Of a stretch of DNA of 64,000 nucleotides, positions 1-12,885 are shown piece after piece. Source of the DNA: Engraulis encrasicolus (lineage: Eukaryota > Chordata > Actinopteri > Clupeiformes > Engraulidae); the NCBI RefSeq assembly GCF_034702125.1, contig NC_085866.1, positions 18,369,815-18,433,814 of the forward strand. The letters are read 5' to 3'. Both the position numbers and the translations under genes were made by a program. Numbering within the stretch: position 1 is the first letter of the stretch; every line of letters begins with the position of its first letter. The notes below the pieces were generated by a model. The model did not search any database. It worked only from the letters and a program-made list of their open reading frames with translations, and was not told the DNA's origin.

Positions 1-1537
1 GTACCCTATCCTGTACTACATATCATGTTCCTGCTTGGTAACTCTTAGAGCTGTGTTGCATCATTCTTCTGTGTGGACCTCTGTTCTCATATTTATGACA
101 GAGTAGACCAAGCTTGTTCATTCGTATTATTCTTTTTGGAGAAGTTTGGATTTAGATATAACTACCACAGGGAAGTGACTGGCACTACTGTATCTGAAGA
201 ATCTTGTTAACAGTTTGCATATCACGGCCTTGACACATTTCTCTGCATATACAAGGACTGAAGATAACAGATAAAAATGGAAAAGTGAAAGTAAATTGTG
301 CAGCCGAGTGCCGTTCCAAAATGTCCATGCCAAAATGAAAGCTCCAGAGTTAAATTCCTCCCGTCAAAATGAAAGTTAGCAAATATGGGAAGAACTACAC
401 TGTGCTGATTGCATTGTATTCCATGGGGCATGGTGGTGTTAGAGTGGGTGGTTGGGCAAGCATGGTGTTAGAGTGGGTGGTTGGGCAAGCATGGTGGTGT
501 TAGAGTGTGTGGTGGGGCATGCCATGCAGTATACCATAAACAATAACCATGAAACAAAAAAAACACAAGGAAAAATGTTTTCTGCCCACATTATTGTTCT
601 GCAGTCTTGCCCAACAATGTCACCACCTGCATTGGCTTTCTGTGTACAAAACATGTGCATAAATGTTGTCTATAAATGTGCATGTGCATAAATGTTCCTC
701 TTCCTGTAGTATTTCTACACCGAGCTGCTGAGCAACATTGCTTTCGGGAACGGCTGTAATTGGCTACAGTTGAGTTGGCTAGCACATACCGGAATTGTAA
801 TGCAATGACAGGCTGTGTGTCTTCCTGTAAAGGTTGACAGATGTGTTGGAAAATGACTTCATATTGTGAGTGTATTGGGGTATTTTGGCAACTGTTTTGC
901 AGGCTTGTTCGGCTAATTATCCAATCACAACCTAGCATTGTAAACTGGACCAACCATATTAGCAGCCAAAAATATTTTTGCCTGGCAAGTTTGTCTGGCC
1001 GTGATCATTGAAAGACTGCAAAAACAATATGCAAGAGGCACCAGCCTCTGTCCACTAATTACAATGCAAGGTTTTTTTCACTCTCTATTTGAATCTTTGG
1101 GATGGGCTTTGGCAAGATGGTGAAGGCAGCAGAATGGCTAGGCTATGGCTAATGAAAACGGTTGCTTGATTGATCATAGTGTCTTCAGTGATCTGAGACA
1201 AGCCCAGGTACGAGTCCAGATTTAATTTTTCACATTGAGTCTGGCTCGACAGGCTAAACACGACAGAAACATCTTTTCGCAGCACAGAGAATCTCCCTCT
1301 TTACTCAACAGGCTCACTGCTTGTGAACACAACAAGGTGTTCAGTGACCCCTCGTTTCTCCGGTATAAAATATGTTGCAAACATTTTATGTGTCTTGAAC
1401 ATAGCCACAGCCAAGTGTTCATTTTTGCGAACTATGAGGAGCGTGGTTGGCAGGACTGTCATGATTGACAGCAGAAACCTGTTCCTCCAGACCTCAGAAC
1501 AACTGAGGGGTTGGACTGTAACCAATATCCTTTATTG
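1..1537. other. Gene-free stretch
   Basis: I see no coding region or RNA gene here apart from the short minisatellite at 429-521. The open frames are short, overlap on both strands and have no recognisable motif. Confidence 0.6.
429..521. repeat. Minisatellite, three units of about 32 bp
   Basis: Three adjacent copies of a G/T-rich unit are visible, beginning CATGGTGGTGTTAGAG and ending near GGTTGGGCAAG. Their lengths are 32, 29 and 32 bp. The middle copy lacks one GGT triplet and the last has diverged at its 3' end. Confidence 0.85.
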
Positions 1538-1600
1538 TCTGTGCGTTACTTTGGATAAAAGCGTTAGCTAAGTGTAATGAAATATAATGTAATAACAGAA
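1538..1600 (+). repeat. 3' tail of an L2-related SINE (probable)
   Basis: The sequence around TTTGGATAAAAGCG followed by GTAATG-like tail repeats resembles the 3' tail shared by many fish SINEs and L2-clade LINEs. Only the tail is recognisable. No tRNA-like head is evident upstream, so this is either truncated or strongly diverged. Confidence 0.45.
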
Positions 1601-2458
1601 ATGAATAAAGCTCCACAGTTGAGGAACAAAGTGTCTTTGAAGCTCCAAGATGCTTACAGCTTTGAAGCTCCAGCTACAGCATGCTTACATCTCTTGACGA
1701 GGATGGAAGGAAAATCTACAGACATACTGTCAACCCGAATGGCATACGGGTCTGCCCTGATGGATGCATACATCCATTCACTGTAGACATCAGGGCAAAA
1801 TACATGCCATTACAAATGGCTAAAGACCAAGATCCCTAAGTGTAGACACTTATCTCAAGGGACCCATGGTCACATTCACAGGTGGTCAACAAACACATCC
1901 ACAGATGGTCACATTTTGCATGCCCCTGTGCCACTGGGTTTTGCATTAATTTGTCAACTGAAACTGAGGAAGGGCTCATTTGACTTTCCAAATACAGATG
2001 TGTCTGGCTGATAATCTGCAATAATGCTATTTTTAGACTGTGAGAAAGCAAATACTCCTTAAAGATGCACCTAGGTTATGTGAATAGAGTAGGCCTGCCT
2101 GTGTATGAATCAACATTTCTGTCATAACATATGGATGATCATTTTCATCCAACTTTAACGAAAGGGGAACAAATTAAGTATACACACACTGCATACTTTC
2201 CATGCGGCCATTCTAATCTGATCCTTCGACGGCATTAATGTAGGCCTATAGCGATAGTGATACAGGAAGGAACCATAATAGATTCACTGACTGGAACTGG
2301 TAAAAAAAACAAGTTAGACCGGCGGACAACGATGTGTCCAAACATTTTAAAGCAGTTTTCAATGATTGGGAAAACACGTTGTGGCAGACGGACCAACAAA
2401 CAGACAAAGCCTCATAGAGATGCGTGAACGCATCTAAAAATCTAGTTTGGGAAACCCC

Positions 2459-3838
2459 TTGGTAACACTTTACTTAAAGCCCAAATCTATAGCGCATTAT
2501 CCCAGGTGAAAAACCCATATACTTAAAGTGTACTTTTTTGACCGTACTAAGTACAAAGTGTAGTATTTTTGGCGATTTAAAGTGCGCTTCATTGCACTAT
2601 TAGTAAGTATTGTAAATATATTAACATGCTTGAAGTACATTTACAGTACACTCCCAAGTACATGAAATGCAATGCAATACTATAAATGCAATATTGTAAT
2701 CCATGCTGTTACTCAGAGCTTGTATAACCACATCCACAGGTCACATCAGTGTTCCACATGCATAACATGTTAGCCATTCACAATCATTGCAAGTTCACAG
2801 AGATTTTAGATACACACATCATTTCAATCCAGACAAATTTCATCTTCCTACTCATAAACACTTCCTGTGAGCCCACCAGCCTTAATTTGATCAATTACTT
2901 CTGTCTTACCTCTCTCCACATCATAGAGTAAGGCTATAGGCCTAGGTAAATATACCAGAATATATACATGACCATCGCAATGACGGTGGGAATATGGTCA
3001 TTTTTTGTGTTCCACTTAAAATTTTATAAAACCCTACTATAAATAAAATATAACAATGTGTAATATTTTCATCCAAACCAAATATATTCCTTCGAGATAA
3101 ATGGCTCTCTGTTTGAGAAATGTAGCTCCAAGAAATGCAGTGCATGATGGGACATGCATGATGGTGCATGATGGGTAAATGCACTTTGTGTAAGCGCACT
3201 TTGAAGATATTTGGGTGAAGTACAATCATGGTGCACTTAGAAAAAGTATACTTGCAATATGTTAAAGCGATTTACTTTAAAGCGCACTATAGAAAATCAC
3301 ACTTCAAAGACATTTGGGTGAAGTATAATAATTGTGCACTTTAAAAAAGTGCAATTGCAATATTTTAGTAAGTTCACTATTAGAACACTATATATTCCTC
3401 TAAATACACTTTAGCCAAACATCTTCCAAGTCCAATTTAAGTATGGTTGGCTAAGTGTACATTATTTGGGAGCAACTTCATTACATCTAATTTTAAGTAC
3501 ACTTTAAATAAGCATATTGTAAACATACTTTTACTTAGTACGAGTGCACCTTTAACATGCTACTGTAAGTGCACTTCAGTCGTGCTTTTATTGTACTAAA
3601 TTGAACCACTTTTTCACCTGGGATGAGTGCATTTATAACAAATTATAATGCACATTATAATTACTTACAACGTATTATGACTCCCATGATGTTTCATGAT
3701 GCTTTATATCAACAGTTACGAATAACCATGAATCTAGCTTATAATAAGCTTATAGTACATTATGAGTACTTATACCCCTCAGACCTGGATGATAAACTGT
3801 CATAAGGCCTCATAAGATGTGTGCTCTAAGTAAAGTGA
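2459..3838. mobile_element. Diverged DNA element interrupted by a MITE
   Basis: The left end (ACTTTACTTAAAG near 2467) and the right end (CTCTAAGTAAAGT near 3824) are inverted copies of each other. The interior right of the inner MITE is made of short ATTATAATGCA-type repeats. The element has no coding capacity and is split by the element at 2501-3622. Confidence 0.5.
2501..3622. mobile_element. MITE with CCCAGGTGAAAAA termini
   Basis: The terminal inverted repeats are CCCAGGTGAAAAA at the left and TTTTTCACCTGGG at the right. The interior holds many short AAGTGTACTT and GTGCAC-type palindromic words but no credible frame. I could not define a target duplication, so the superfamily is unassigned. 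Confidence 0.65.
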
Positions 3839-5593
3839 AGATGCATCTATAATGCACTGCATAATGCATACCTATCTATAATGCATCATAATGCACTGTA
3901 AGCCCCATCAGGCAGCCTGTAGTTTATATACAGTCATGAGCACTCATAACACCCTTGAATTTATAAAGCATGTGCACAATTTAAGGCATTCTGCCAAGAG
4001 TGGAAATTAACCATTTTTCGTTTGGAATGGCACTCAATGACTCAATGTCTAGTTAGTCATCTGAAAAGGTAGCAGAATTAGCTGTTTGAAACGCAGCCGA
4101 CACAATTCCGACCCCATCACACAATTTCACCACAGCAGAGCATGGATCGTCAATGGGTGGCTCCGACAAAATAGAACTCATCTCTAATCCGCCAACATCG
4201 TCGCCGGTGTGCGGGTTTCTATTTAAAACAATGGAATGGAACTTTTGCGGAGCAGTGCTCTGCACTTTGTCGGAACCGATGTGCGGAGGGCCTAACACTG
4301 TACTACCTTCACATTATTTACTCAGTATTTCTTCAGTTCTGCATCAGTGGTCATTGTGTATTTAGAAATCTACCTTTTGTCATTTTAGAGTTGGACTTCC
4401 CATTACTTGCAGACAATCAATACACTGGTCTACAGTTGTTAGCTAAGGGCAGGGCAACAAACAATGGTTGCTTGAATGAAGTCACTCGCCAACATTGATT
4501 CTGTCATCTCAACTGTATTTTTGGATCTTTGAGTATGCTAGTTGAAGTAGCCTACCGCCTCATTAAACGTACATCACACATGCAAGGGTTTTCTGATAAA
4601 GCCACACCTTTGCAGACCTACACATATGGCATGCTTCCATATTAATGTGAGCAAGGCAGTTAATTTATAACCGCCTGCAAAAATTGCATGGAAAAGTCCA
4701 CATAGGCCGACTGATCATCAAAGTGCGTCACAGGGTCTGCAGGGAGCGCTTGCTATTAGTGGTGGTGGCGGAGATATTGTTAGAGCAGCGTAATGGGCAA
4801 GATGACCATGATGCTGAAGTATGCCTATGCAGAAACCGTTCTTGAGGTCGGGGTACTGGAGCACCACTGAATGTCATCAATCTTGATCAGCTGGTTGATC
4901 TCGTGCTGTGAGATGTTATGATTAACACTTCTAGAGGAAGTGAGAGAGACTCCAAGTCACGTCACCTCAAGCCTGTCAGTGTGGTATTCTATTTGTGGGA
5001 GATGCACTCACCTCCCTACGGTATTGCTGGGAGTCCACATGGTCACCAAGGCAACTGTCAACAGTTGTGATCAGCTGAGTTTCTAATCTCATGCGGTAGC
5101 AACAGCACTTTGTGATGACATCAAACATTAACTTGCCTTGGATCAGCACAGAGCTTATGTCGCATTCCCCGGCGGTAGGAGCTTCCCAATATGCAACCAG
5201 GAGGCAGCTACCAACCAGCAAGTCAAACTTGAACTATTTCTATCACTGTGCACCCATGCTGTGCACTGTCATTGCTGTGTTGACGTCACGATTTCGAAGT
5301 CGGGGTACTTCGATTTGGCCCCAGCTCGCGACTTGAACATTCTGCTTAAACAGTCATTCCAATGCATTTCAGCATGTAGGAGGTCAGAAATATCCCATCT
5401 CCCACCTTCGGACAATGCACCATTAGTCTGCATATGGGTCATTCTACGTTTCCAGTGCGCTTTTGGCAAACGCAAAATGTCAATTATAATAATGATTTTT
5501 TCAAATAAATGACCTAGATATTTAAATAGTGAATATATTTAAGTTTCCAAACAAACAAATTGCCAAGCTTAATCTTAAATCATTTCATAAATA
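3839..5593. other. Gene-free stretch
   Basis: No recognisable gene or clear mobile-element boundary. The overlapping open frames around 4976-5512 are under 125 codons, lie on both strands and show no known domain. Confidence 0.5.
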
Positions 5594-5601
5594 CTCTAAT
5601 G

Positions 5602-6134
5602 CAGGGGTCCCCAAACTAAGGCCCAGGGGCCGGATGCGGCGTGCCATGCCCCCGGCCCTCCACCTCTCTGCACCTCACCATTTGAACTGGCCCTAAGAAG
5701 CAATATTCACAGAAAAAAACAATTGTAAAATATACCTTTTAAATATTTAATTTTGTTTATCAACAGCCCTTCCTACAGTTTATTTTTCACTAACCTAGAG
5801 TGAATCACCACAAGTTTCTTGTCTTGATAGTGTCTCATCTGTAATATAAACGGGCCTACCATTTCTATTGTATCATTCATAAACTGTCAATCACCATATT
5901 TTTCTAAAGTTTATATGGTTATTAGGAATTGAAAGGAATATCTGAGGGATTTCAAACATGTGAAGTACTCACTTCTTTTGCTAATCACTTGTAATGATTA
6001 ACTATATTGTGTGCTATAACTTATGGCTATAACTGGCTGTGACCTAGTATGCAGTCCACATGATTGATCCCGGCCCCTGATCACAGTCCAGAGCGATAAT
6101 GTGGCCCCCAGAGAAAAAAGTTTGGGGACCCCTG
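5602..6134. mobile_element. hAT-type MITE (533 bp)
   Basis: The ends are CAGGGGTCCCCAAACT and its reverse complement. The element is flanked by a perfect 8-bp direct duplication CTCTAATG (5594-5601 and 6135-6142), the hallmark of hAT transposition. It has no transposase frame, so it is non-autonomous. Confidence 0.92.
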
Positions 6135-6142
6135 CTCTAATG

Positions 6143-7926
6143 AAAGCGAACATTTGCTTGATTATTTTGTCAACAGTGTTATGGACAAATACTATGTCAT
6201 TTCAAACATATAAAAAAAATACTACACAGTTGAAAAGACATAAGTTTAAAAGTGTTTATGTCCATTAAGCTTAACAATAATGTTGTCATCAATCTGTGCA
6301 ACTGCTATGGAAAAGGTGATTCTTCAGCTTCATAAGCAGGATTTTATGATCCACTGTGATACAGACTGACATATTTTTCATTATAAATCCCTGTAACGTC
6401 TGATTTGAATTTAGTCACCCACCTTACACAAGACTTCACTCTCCAGAGATAATCCCTGTCTGTTCATAGGATTTTTCCAACACATAAGGGATAGCACAAA
6501 AACACTTTCAAAACAGTAAACCGTATTACTCAACTGTGTTACGGTTAACAGTGCAGGGGAACAAGTCTGCACTTTTTTAGGAGAAAAAAACAGAGAGCAG
6601 AACCCATCTCCGTAGAACACAAATTATGTTGTTTGTTTGTCAGTCAATATGGAGATAAATTAGCAAAAACATACTCCCCCTCAACTGTCATAGCTGATGC
6701 GTAACACCATTGACGGTAATACTTGACATTTCAGCCATTTTTATGGTGTTGTGCTAACTGAGGACCTCAGAAGTTCCACCACAACACCTTAATCAATTCA
6801 TGTATTTGTATGCTTTATCTGTGTTTTTCTACATGTGATTTCTAATTCAGATTCTTATGAATATGTTGATAACACAGTTGACAGACAATTTTCCCGTGAA
6901 CATGAAAAAGAATGGATTAAATTATGGAAGAATGGAGCCAAAAATTAGCAAAAAGTCTTCCCATATCCTGCCAAAGAGGTTATGACATCACGTGATGTTA
7001 TTCGTATGGCCTAAGACCAAACCATTACTCACGGTTAACACAGTTTTCGTGGACACACGCAAAATGGCAAATTTCATGTATAATGGAAGGGACAGTGGTC
7101 TTTCTGACAGTTTTGTCATATTGTGATGATTACTGTGAATCAACATTTGCAATTGTCTTGGGCAAAACAAGTTTCTTTACATGTTAATATGAAGACTGAA
7201 TCTGACATTTGGAAAACAGGACGGCATGAAAACGCCCAAAACCAGTATTAAATATTCATTCTCGCTGAGGGAAATAATGCCATGTCTACACTTTCTGTAT
7301 TATATGAAAGATAAATGTGTGCTAATGTCCAAAACATCATTGGATGCAGTTAATAGTTAGTGGAATTGGCAAATAAAATCCATGGACTTAAAAGTGCAGC
7401 CGAATCGTAGAAAGACCCATATACAGTAGTGTGGTAAAAACTCCCATAGAGACATGGTGGAACAGCTTGGTATGGTGTCATTTTGTGAGGATGGAAAGAA
7501 CACTGGGAAAATAATCTATGGTGTCACTATTTTTTTTAGATTCAGTATTTCAATACTTAGGAATCAGGACTCAGGAGTCGGCTGAAGGCATTCACCTTCA
7601 TTGCATTGACGGATATTTTCCACAGTTGGAATTCACAGCAATACACATAATCTGAGGCTAGACTAATAACATCCTGTGGCAGCAGCTCTGTCATCACACT
7701 AAACACTACCCTTGCTATGGCATTACGCTTACATCGCAGCTTAGCGAACATGACAAACACACAAAAAGTTTTTTAGGTTTTTTTTTCGCATGCATAGAAA
7801 TACCGGTACTATAAAGTAAAATATGCATTGTTTTAAAATTGTGCCAGGACATAAACTGTGAACTATGACATTTTCAGGTCATGTGTATTAGACAGAAAGA
7901 CGACCAGCCAGTTGACTGACGGTCAT
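6143..7926. other. Gene-free stretch
   Basis: AT-rich sequence with no supported gene, RNA or element boundary. Confidence 0.5.
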
Positions 7927-9088
7927 TACAAACCCCAACTCCAGTGAAGTTGGGACGTTTGGTAAACAGTGAATAAAATCAAAATGCTATCATTTTCAAA
8001 AAAATTCAATCTATTCATTAGATGGAGAATAGTGCAAAGACAACATATTAAGTGTTAAAACCGAGAGAAAATATTGTTTTGGGGGACATATGTACTCATT
8101 TCTAATTTGATAAATGCAACACGTCTCAAAAGAGTTGGGACGGGGATCAGTGAAAGTTAGTACACATCCAAATAAGATAAAACAACAAAGAAGAACATTT
8201 CAAAATGAATAAGATCATCAGGTATAAGATCATCACAGAGAGGCTGAGTCACTCAGAATTAAAGATGCAAAGGGAATAATTACCATAGTTATTACATACA
8301 TTTTTGAATTCCCTTTGATTTACCACGATTGAGTGTATATAAGACATATTTTTGTAATTAAAATCATTGTATAGGTTCATGACATCATGAAATATATATT
8401 GGCTGTAGTCTCACTCTAGCACTCCAGGAATTAGAGCTATTGAAAATTGACCATATAAAGAATGCTTAATGCGTGCAAATGATACAGGGGTGTAACATTC
8501 TCCTAAGCACCTGAGCTCACTTGAAATAGACCCAGAAGACATGGGAAACTGTCCCTTGCTTACAGAAGTCAGCAGAAGTTGTAGAAGTCCATTCTTTTTG
8601 ACAATAATAGAGCATTGCACATCCTGTGCTACAGTGAAAATGGACCATCCAACTTGTGTTAGTGCTAACTTCGAAAGTCAGCCTCCATGATGGCATGCGG
8701 GCGCAGTAGTACATTGGTTAAGATGTTCTCACTCATCTGTAGAGTTAAATACAGTGGGTGCATTATATTTTGAAGGGAGATCTTCGATTACTGCCATATA
8801 GTAAGGTCAAATTGCATTCTCTACTATGTTTTAACAGTTTGGCTCCATCATAAGGACCAGCAGGTGATAAATGGTGGGCTTTTGGTCAAGACCTGTCACA
8901 CTGTAAGCACTACAGAAAGGAAAACATTGCAAAACATGACAAGGAATACACCCACCATTTAAGCTGGTGAAATCATGTCCAAGATAGGAATTAACAGTTT
9001 TTTATATAAAATCATCTCATCGGTTAATGTATTTAACTGTTAAGTGTTGTCTTTTGTTTTGTTTTTAGTCTTCCTCGACATTTGCTGC

Positions 9089-9892
9089 TGTCAGGGTTTC
9101 AGATTGGTGAGCCCAAATGCAGCACAGGAGACAGAGGTTGCGTGAAGACTAGTATTTTACTAAACCAAAAATTACACACTAATAAAACACTAATTAAAGA
9201 CAAAAGCAGGCTAACAAACAAAACACCCACGAGGGGGGAAACGAGAACTACAAGTAACCACAGAAGACGACAGGAACACTTACGACAAGGATTCGGGAAT
9301 ACAAACGATAGCCATTCTGGACAACAGAAGACAAATGACGCAGCACGGGACAACGGGAGCACAGGACTTAAATACACAGGGGCAATCACAGAGCAGGGAC
9401 ACGATAGGTAGAACACAACAGGAACCAGGTGGTTGACGAGACAGAAACGAGGATACAAACGAGGCACAGGCAATCAAGGACAATGATAACGAGAACAGAT
9501 CATGACACAGGTGGAGACAATGACTAGGGAACAGGAGGCAAGGGACAAGACCAATAGCCAGAACAGAACACAGGTGAAAACAATAAGGAAAACTAAACGG
9601 GCCAAATGAGAATCAAAAACTAGACCACAAGGGGCAGGAGACAAACGAGGGGCGTGGCAGGTAAACACAGGAGCACATGAGGAAATCAAAACAAACCAAA
9701 AGCACATGACACTAGCGGGGCAGAGATGAGAATAGAGAGAAAGACAGGGAGAGAGAGAGACAGACAGACAGACAGAATCAGACAGGCAGGGAGACAGAAC
9801 CAGACAGAATGAGATTGAGAGTCAGAGAGAGAGAGAGAGAGAGAACCAGACAGTCAGGGAGAGAGAGAGAACACGAGACAAAACCAGACAGG

Positions 9893-9924
<32 letters not shown>

Positions 9925-9933
9925 GAGAGAACC

Positions 9934-10006
<73 letters not shown>

Positions 10007-10047
10007 ACGAGACAGAACCAGAGAGAGAGAGAGCACGAGACAGAGCC

Positions 10048-10102
<55 letters not shown>

Positions 10103-10214
10103 ACAAGACAGGCAGAGAGAGACAGGGAGCGAGATGGAGAGTACGAGACAGAACCAGAGTAAAGGCAATGGCAACATTACAATTCTACAATGGCAGGGGA
10201 GTGAGATCATGACA
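9089..10214 (-). repeat. 3' LTR (1,126 bp)
   Basis: Direct repeat of 12886-14070. On minus it has a TATA-like GTATTTAAG (9367-9375) and a long CT tract. The poly(A) signal present in the other LTR is destroyed here: the region corresponding to TTTATT reads TTTTAC around 9155. Because this is the 3' LTR, the mutation would hit the copy used for transcript 3'-end formation. Confidence 0.85.
9822..10140. repeat. GA/CT microsatellite inside the left LTR
   Basis: Long interrupted GAGA runs with embedded CAGACAG and ACGAGACA words. The runs produce spurious Ser/Leu-repeat or Arg/Glu-repeat open frames on both strands. Confidence 0.95.
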
Positions 10215-10929
10215 GAACCCCCCCCTCAAGGGACGGCTCCAGAAGTCCCCAAAAAGGCACCACCAAACCGGGCGGGCGGAGGGGGGAGCTGGTGGAGGGA
10301 CAGCGCAAAGCAGAGGCAGAAGGATGGGCAGAAACGAAGGGGCAGGTCGAGACAGAGGCAGAGGAGGAGGAGGAGGAGGGCGAGACAGAGGCAGAGGAAG
10401 AGGTCGAGACAGAGGCAGAGGCAGAGGGAGAGGTCGAGACAGAGGGAGAGGTCGAGACAGAGGCAGAGGGAGAGGTCGAGACAGAGGGACAGGTCGAGAC
10501 AGAGGCAGAGGCAGTGGCACAGGTCGAGGGATGGGCAGATGCAGAATCAGGCAAAACAAAGGACTGGGGAACATTGACAGGAACATAAACAGGAACTTTC
10601 ACAGGCAAAGTGATGTAGACGGTGACGGGAACAGGGACAGAGATGACGATGGGGACAGGTACAGTCACAGAAATGTTCACAAAAAGTGGTGCAGGGAGAT
10701 GGGTCGAACGGACATCAACACGGACTGGGACCGGGACAGACACAGGAGTAGGCACCAGGATACGGACCGGGACAGACACAGGGACGGTGATAGGCAAAGT
10801 CAGGGGGATCGTGACGGGCACAGGAATAAAGAGGGGCTTATGGCAATGGTGAGTAATGGGAGAAGGCTGGGACACAGGGGGCGGAGCAGGTTGGGACATA
10901 GGAGGTAGGATAGACTGGAACAAAGACGA

Positions 10930-11330
10930 AGACTGGAAGGTGGGAGCAGGATCCGGACCAGGGGCGGAGCCATCAGGACCAGGGGCGGAGCTAACGGGAC
11001 ATGGGGCGGAGCCATCAGGACAAGGGACGGAGCCATCAGGGCAGGGGGCGGAGCCAGCAGGATCAGGGGCGGAGCCACCTGGGCAGGGGGCGGGACCTCC
11101 TGGACAGGGGGCGGAGGCAACAGGAATGGGGGCGGCACCAACAGGAACGTGGGCGGTGCCAACTGGATTGGGGGTGGCGCCAACTGGATCGGGGGCGGCG
11201 CCAACTGGATCGGGGGCGGAGTCATCGGGACAGGGGGCGGCACCAACTGGAACATGGGCGGCACCAACAGGAGCGGGGGCGGTGACAACCGGAACGTGGG
11301 TGGCACCAACAGGAACAGGGTTGGGTGGAC
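10930..11330. repeat. Coding repeats of about 24 bp
   Basis: Imperfect repeats around GGGGCGGAGCCATCAGGA and GGGGCGGCACCAACAGGA. On minus they encode eight-residue PDGSAPCP- and PVGAAPDP-like units. Confidence 0.8.
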
Positions 11331-11365
11331 CCTCAGCAGGAGAGCTGGATTCGGGGCAGGTAGAC

Positions 11366-11818
11366 AGGTGTCCGGCTGGAAGGCCGGCAGACAGGTGTCC
11401 CGGCAGCAGGGCCGGCAGACAGGTGACCGGCAGCAGGGCCGGCAGACAGGTGACCGGCAGCAGGGCCGGTATCAGGACAGGCAGACAGGTGTCCGGCTGG
11501 AGGGCCGGCAGACAGGTGTCCGGCTGGAGGGCCGGCAGACAGGTGTCCGGCTGGAGGGCCGGCAGACAGGTGTCCGGCTGGAGGGCCGGCAGACAGGTGA
11601 CCGGCAGCAGGGCCGGCATCAGGACAGGCAGACAGGTGTTCGGCTGGAGGGCCGGCAGACAGGTGTCCGGCTGGGGGGCCGGCAGACAGGTGTCCGGCTG
11701 GGGGGCCGGCAGACTGGTGTCCGGCTGGGGGGCCGGCAGACTGGTGTCCGGCTGGGGGGCCGGCAGACTGGTGTCCGGCTGGGGGGCCGGCAGACTGGTG
11801 TCCGGCTGGAGGGCCGGT
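11366..11818. repeat. 27-bp minisatellite, about 16 units
   Basis: Unit like GGCCGGCAGACAGGTGTCC followed by GGCTGGAG. The length is a multiple of three, so each unit adds nine codons. Variant units carry CAGCAGGG or CTGGGGGG, and two spacer-type units contain ATCAGGACAGGCA. This is a coding minisatellite, not a CRISPR array: units are contiguous and there are no unique spacers. Confidence 0.9.
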
Positions 11819-12885
11819 GTCTGGGCAGGTAGGCGGAGCAACGGTGTCCGTCTTGGGGGTCTCAGTCGAATCGGGGGTCTCGGTCGAATCCACGTCCTCT
11901 GGGGTGCTCCCCGGCCCGCCGTTCTCGACTGGAGCGAAGGATCCCAGTGCGTCGGGCTCCGTGTCGGGTGCCACATCAGGCTCCGGGTCAGGCGGCACGA
12001 CGGGCTCCGGCTTGGGCTCCGAGTTGGGCGGCGCGTCAGGCTCCGGGTCGGGCAGCACGGCGGCCTCCGGCTTGGGCTCTGAGTCGTGCTCCGGGTCGGA
12101 CCCGGCGTCAGACTCCGGTTCGGGTAGCACGGCGGGCTTCGGCTTGGACTCTGAGTCGTGCTCCAGGTCGGGCGGCGCGTCGGCCTTCGGGTCGGGCTCC
12201 GGGTCGGGGTCACATAGGCTGGCCAAGCCAGTCTTGTCCTCTACTGCCTGCAGAGCCTGCAGTGACTCCTCCAGATGGTTCATGTTCTGCAGAACACTGT
12301 TCAGTCCAAAGTCGAGGAGCCATGGTCTCTGCAGCAGGGTGTCCTTAATGATCCTCACAGCGACCAGCTGCCTCCTCGTGTCTCCCATGCTGTGGATCTC
12401 TGGAGACACTCTGTCGTGGAGAAGGTGAAACTCCTCCAAGTGTTGAAGGCGGATGGATATATGGGGCTGGACGGGCAGACCGGCAGGCTGAAGCTGGACG
12501 GGCGGACTGGCAGGCTTGGGCTGGGTGGGCGGACCGGCAGGGTCAGGGCTTGGACGGCTCTTGCGGCGCCTGTTGCGGCGTTGCTTTCTCTTGGTGGGCT
12601 GCCACTCATCCTCCCAGTAGTAGTCATCATCGTCTGTGGTTGATAAATTCCACCAGTCAATCTCCGGAGGTGAGGGACTTAGAGGAGCTCTGGGGGTCTG
12701 CAAGCGACCACCTCTTCTAGGTGAGCCCCGCATAGCAAGCCGAGTCCCTCTGAACAGGTCCGGATTGAAGCTGATCTGGGAGTGAGGCGATGCCATTCCA
12801 AGGTAGCCAACATGCACAGAGCGTGGCCCTGACTCAAATACCTCTGTCAAGTGTGCTGCTGGGCTCAGTTTTGGCTGCGTCATTC

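Larger units (their letters stand above)
10207..12883 (-). pseudogene. Proline-rich minisatellite-encoded ORF of the LTR element
   Basis: The first ATG (12883) lies right after the 5' LTR. The opening 516-codon frame (to 11333) has a unique N-terminal part with an acidic, aromatic stretch (DDDDYYWEDEW), a basic RKQRRNRRRK segment, then about 70 residues of ordinary composition (around LLDFGLNSVLQNMNHL). After that come Pro/Asp/Glu repeats and nine-residue GHLSAGPPA-type repeats. A second minus-strand frame (12213-10207) is open through the repeats and continues as Pro-Val-Gly-Ala and VPVPV repeats to the 3' LTR. The nine-residue phase changes frame near 11400, where one unit has an extra C, so the two frames probably derive from one longer product. 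I recognise no enzymatic domain. It could be a Gag-like structural protein, but that is inference. Confidence 0.6.

Noticed and set aside
9778..10210. Open frames of Ser-Leu or Arg-Glu repeats on both strands
   Set aside because: They are translations of the GA/CT microsatellite inside the LTR and open in every frame for that reason.
11366..11818. CRISPR-like regular array
   Set aside because: The units are contiguous, degenerate 27-bp coding repeats with no unique spacers and lie in a eukaryotic retroelement.
10856..12082. 408-codon plus-strand frame antisense to the LTR element's ORF
   Set aside because: It is the complementary reading of the same GC-rich minisatellites; the element's LTR signals, polypurine tract and start codon all point to the minus strand.
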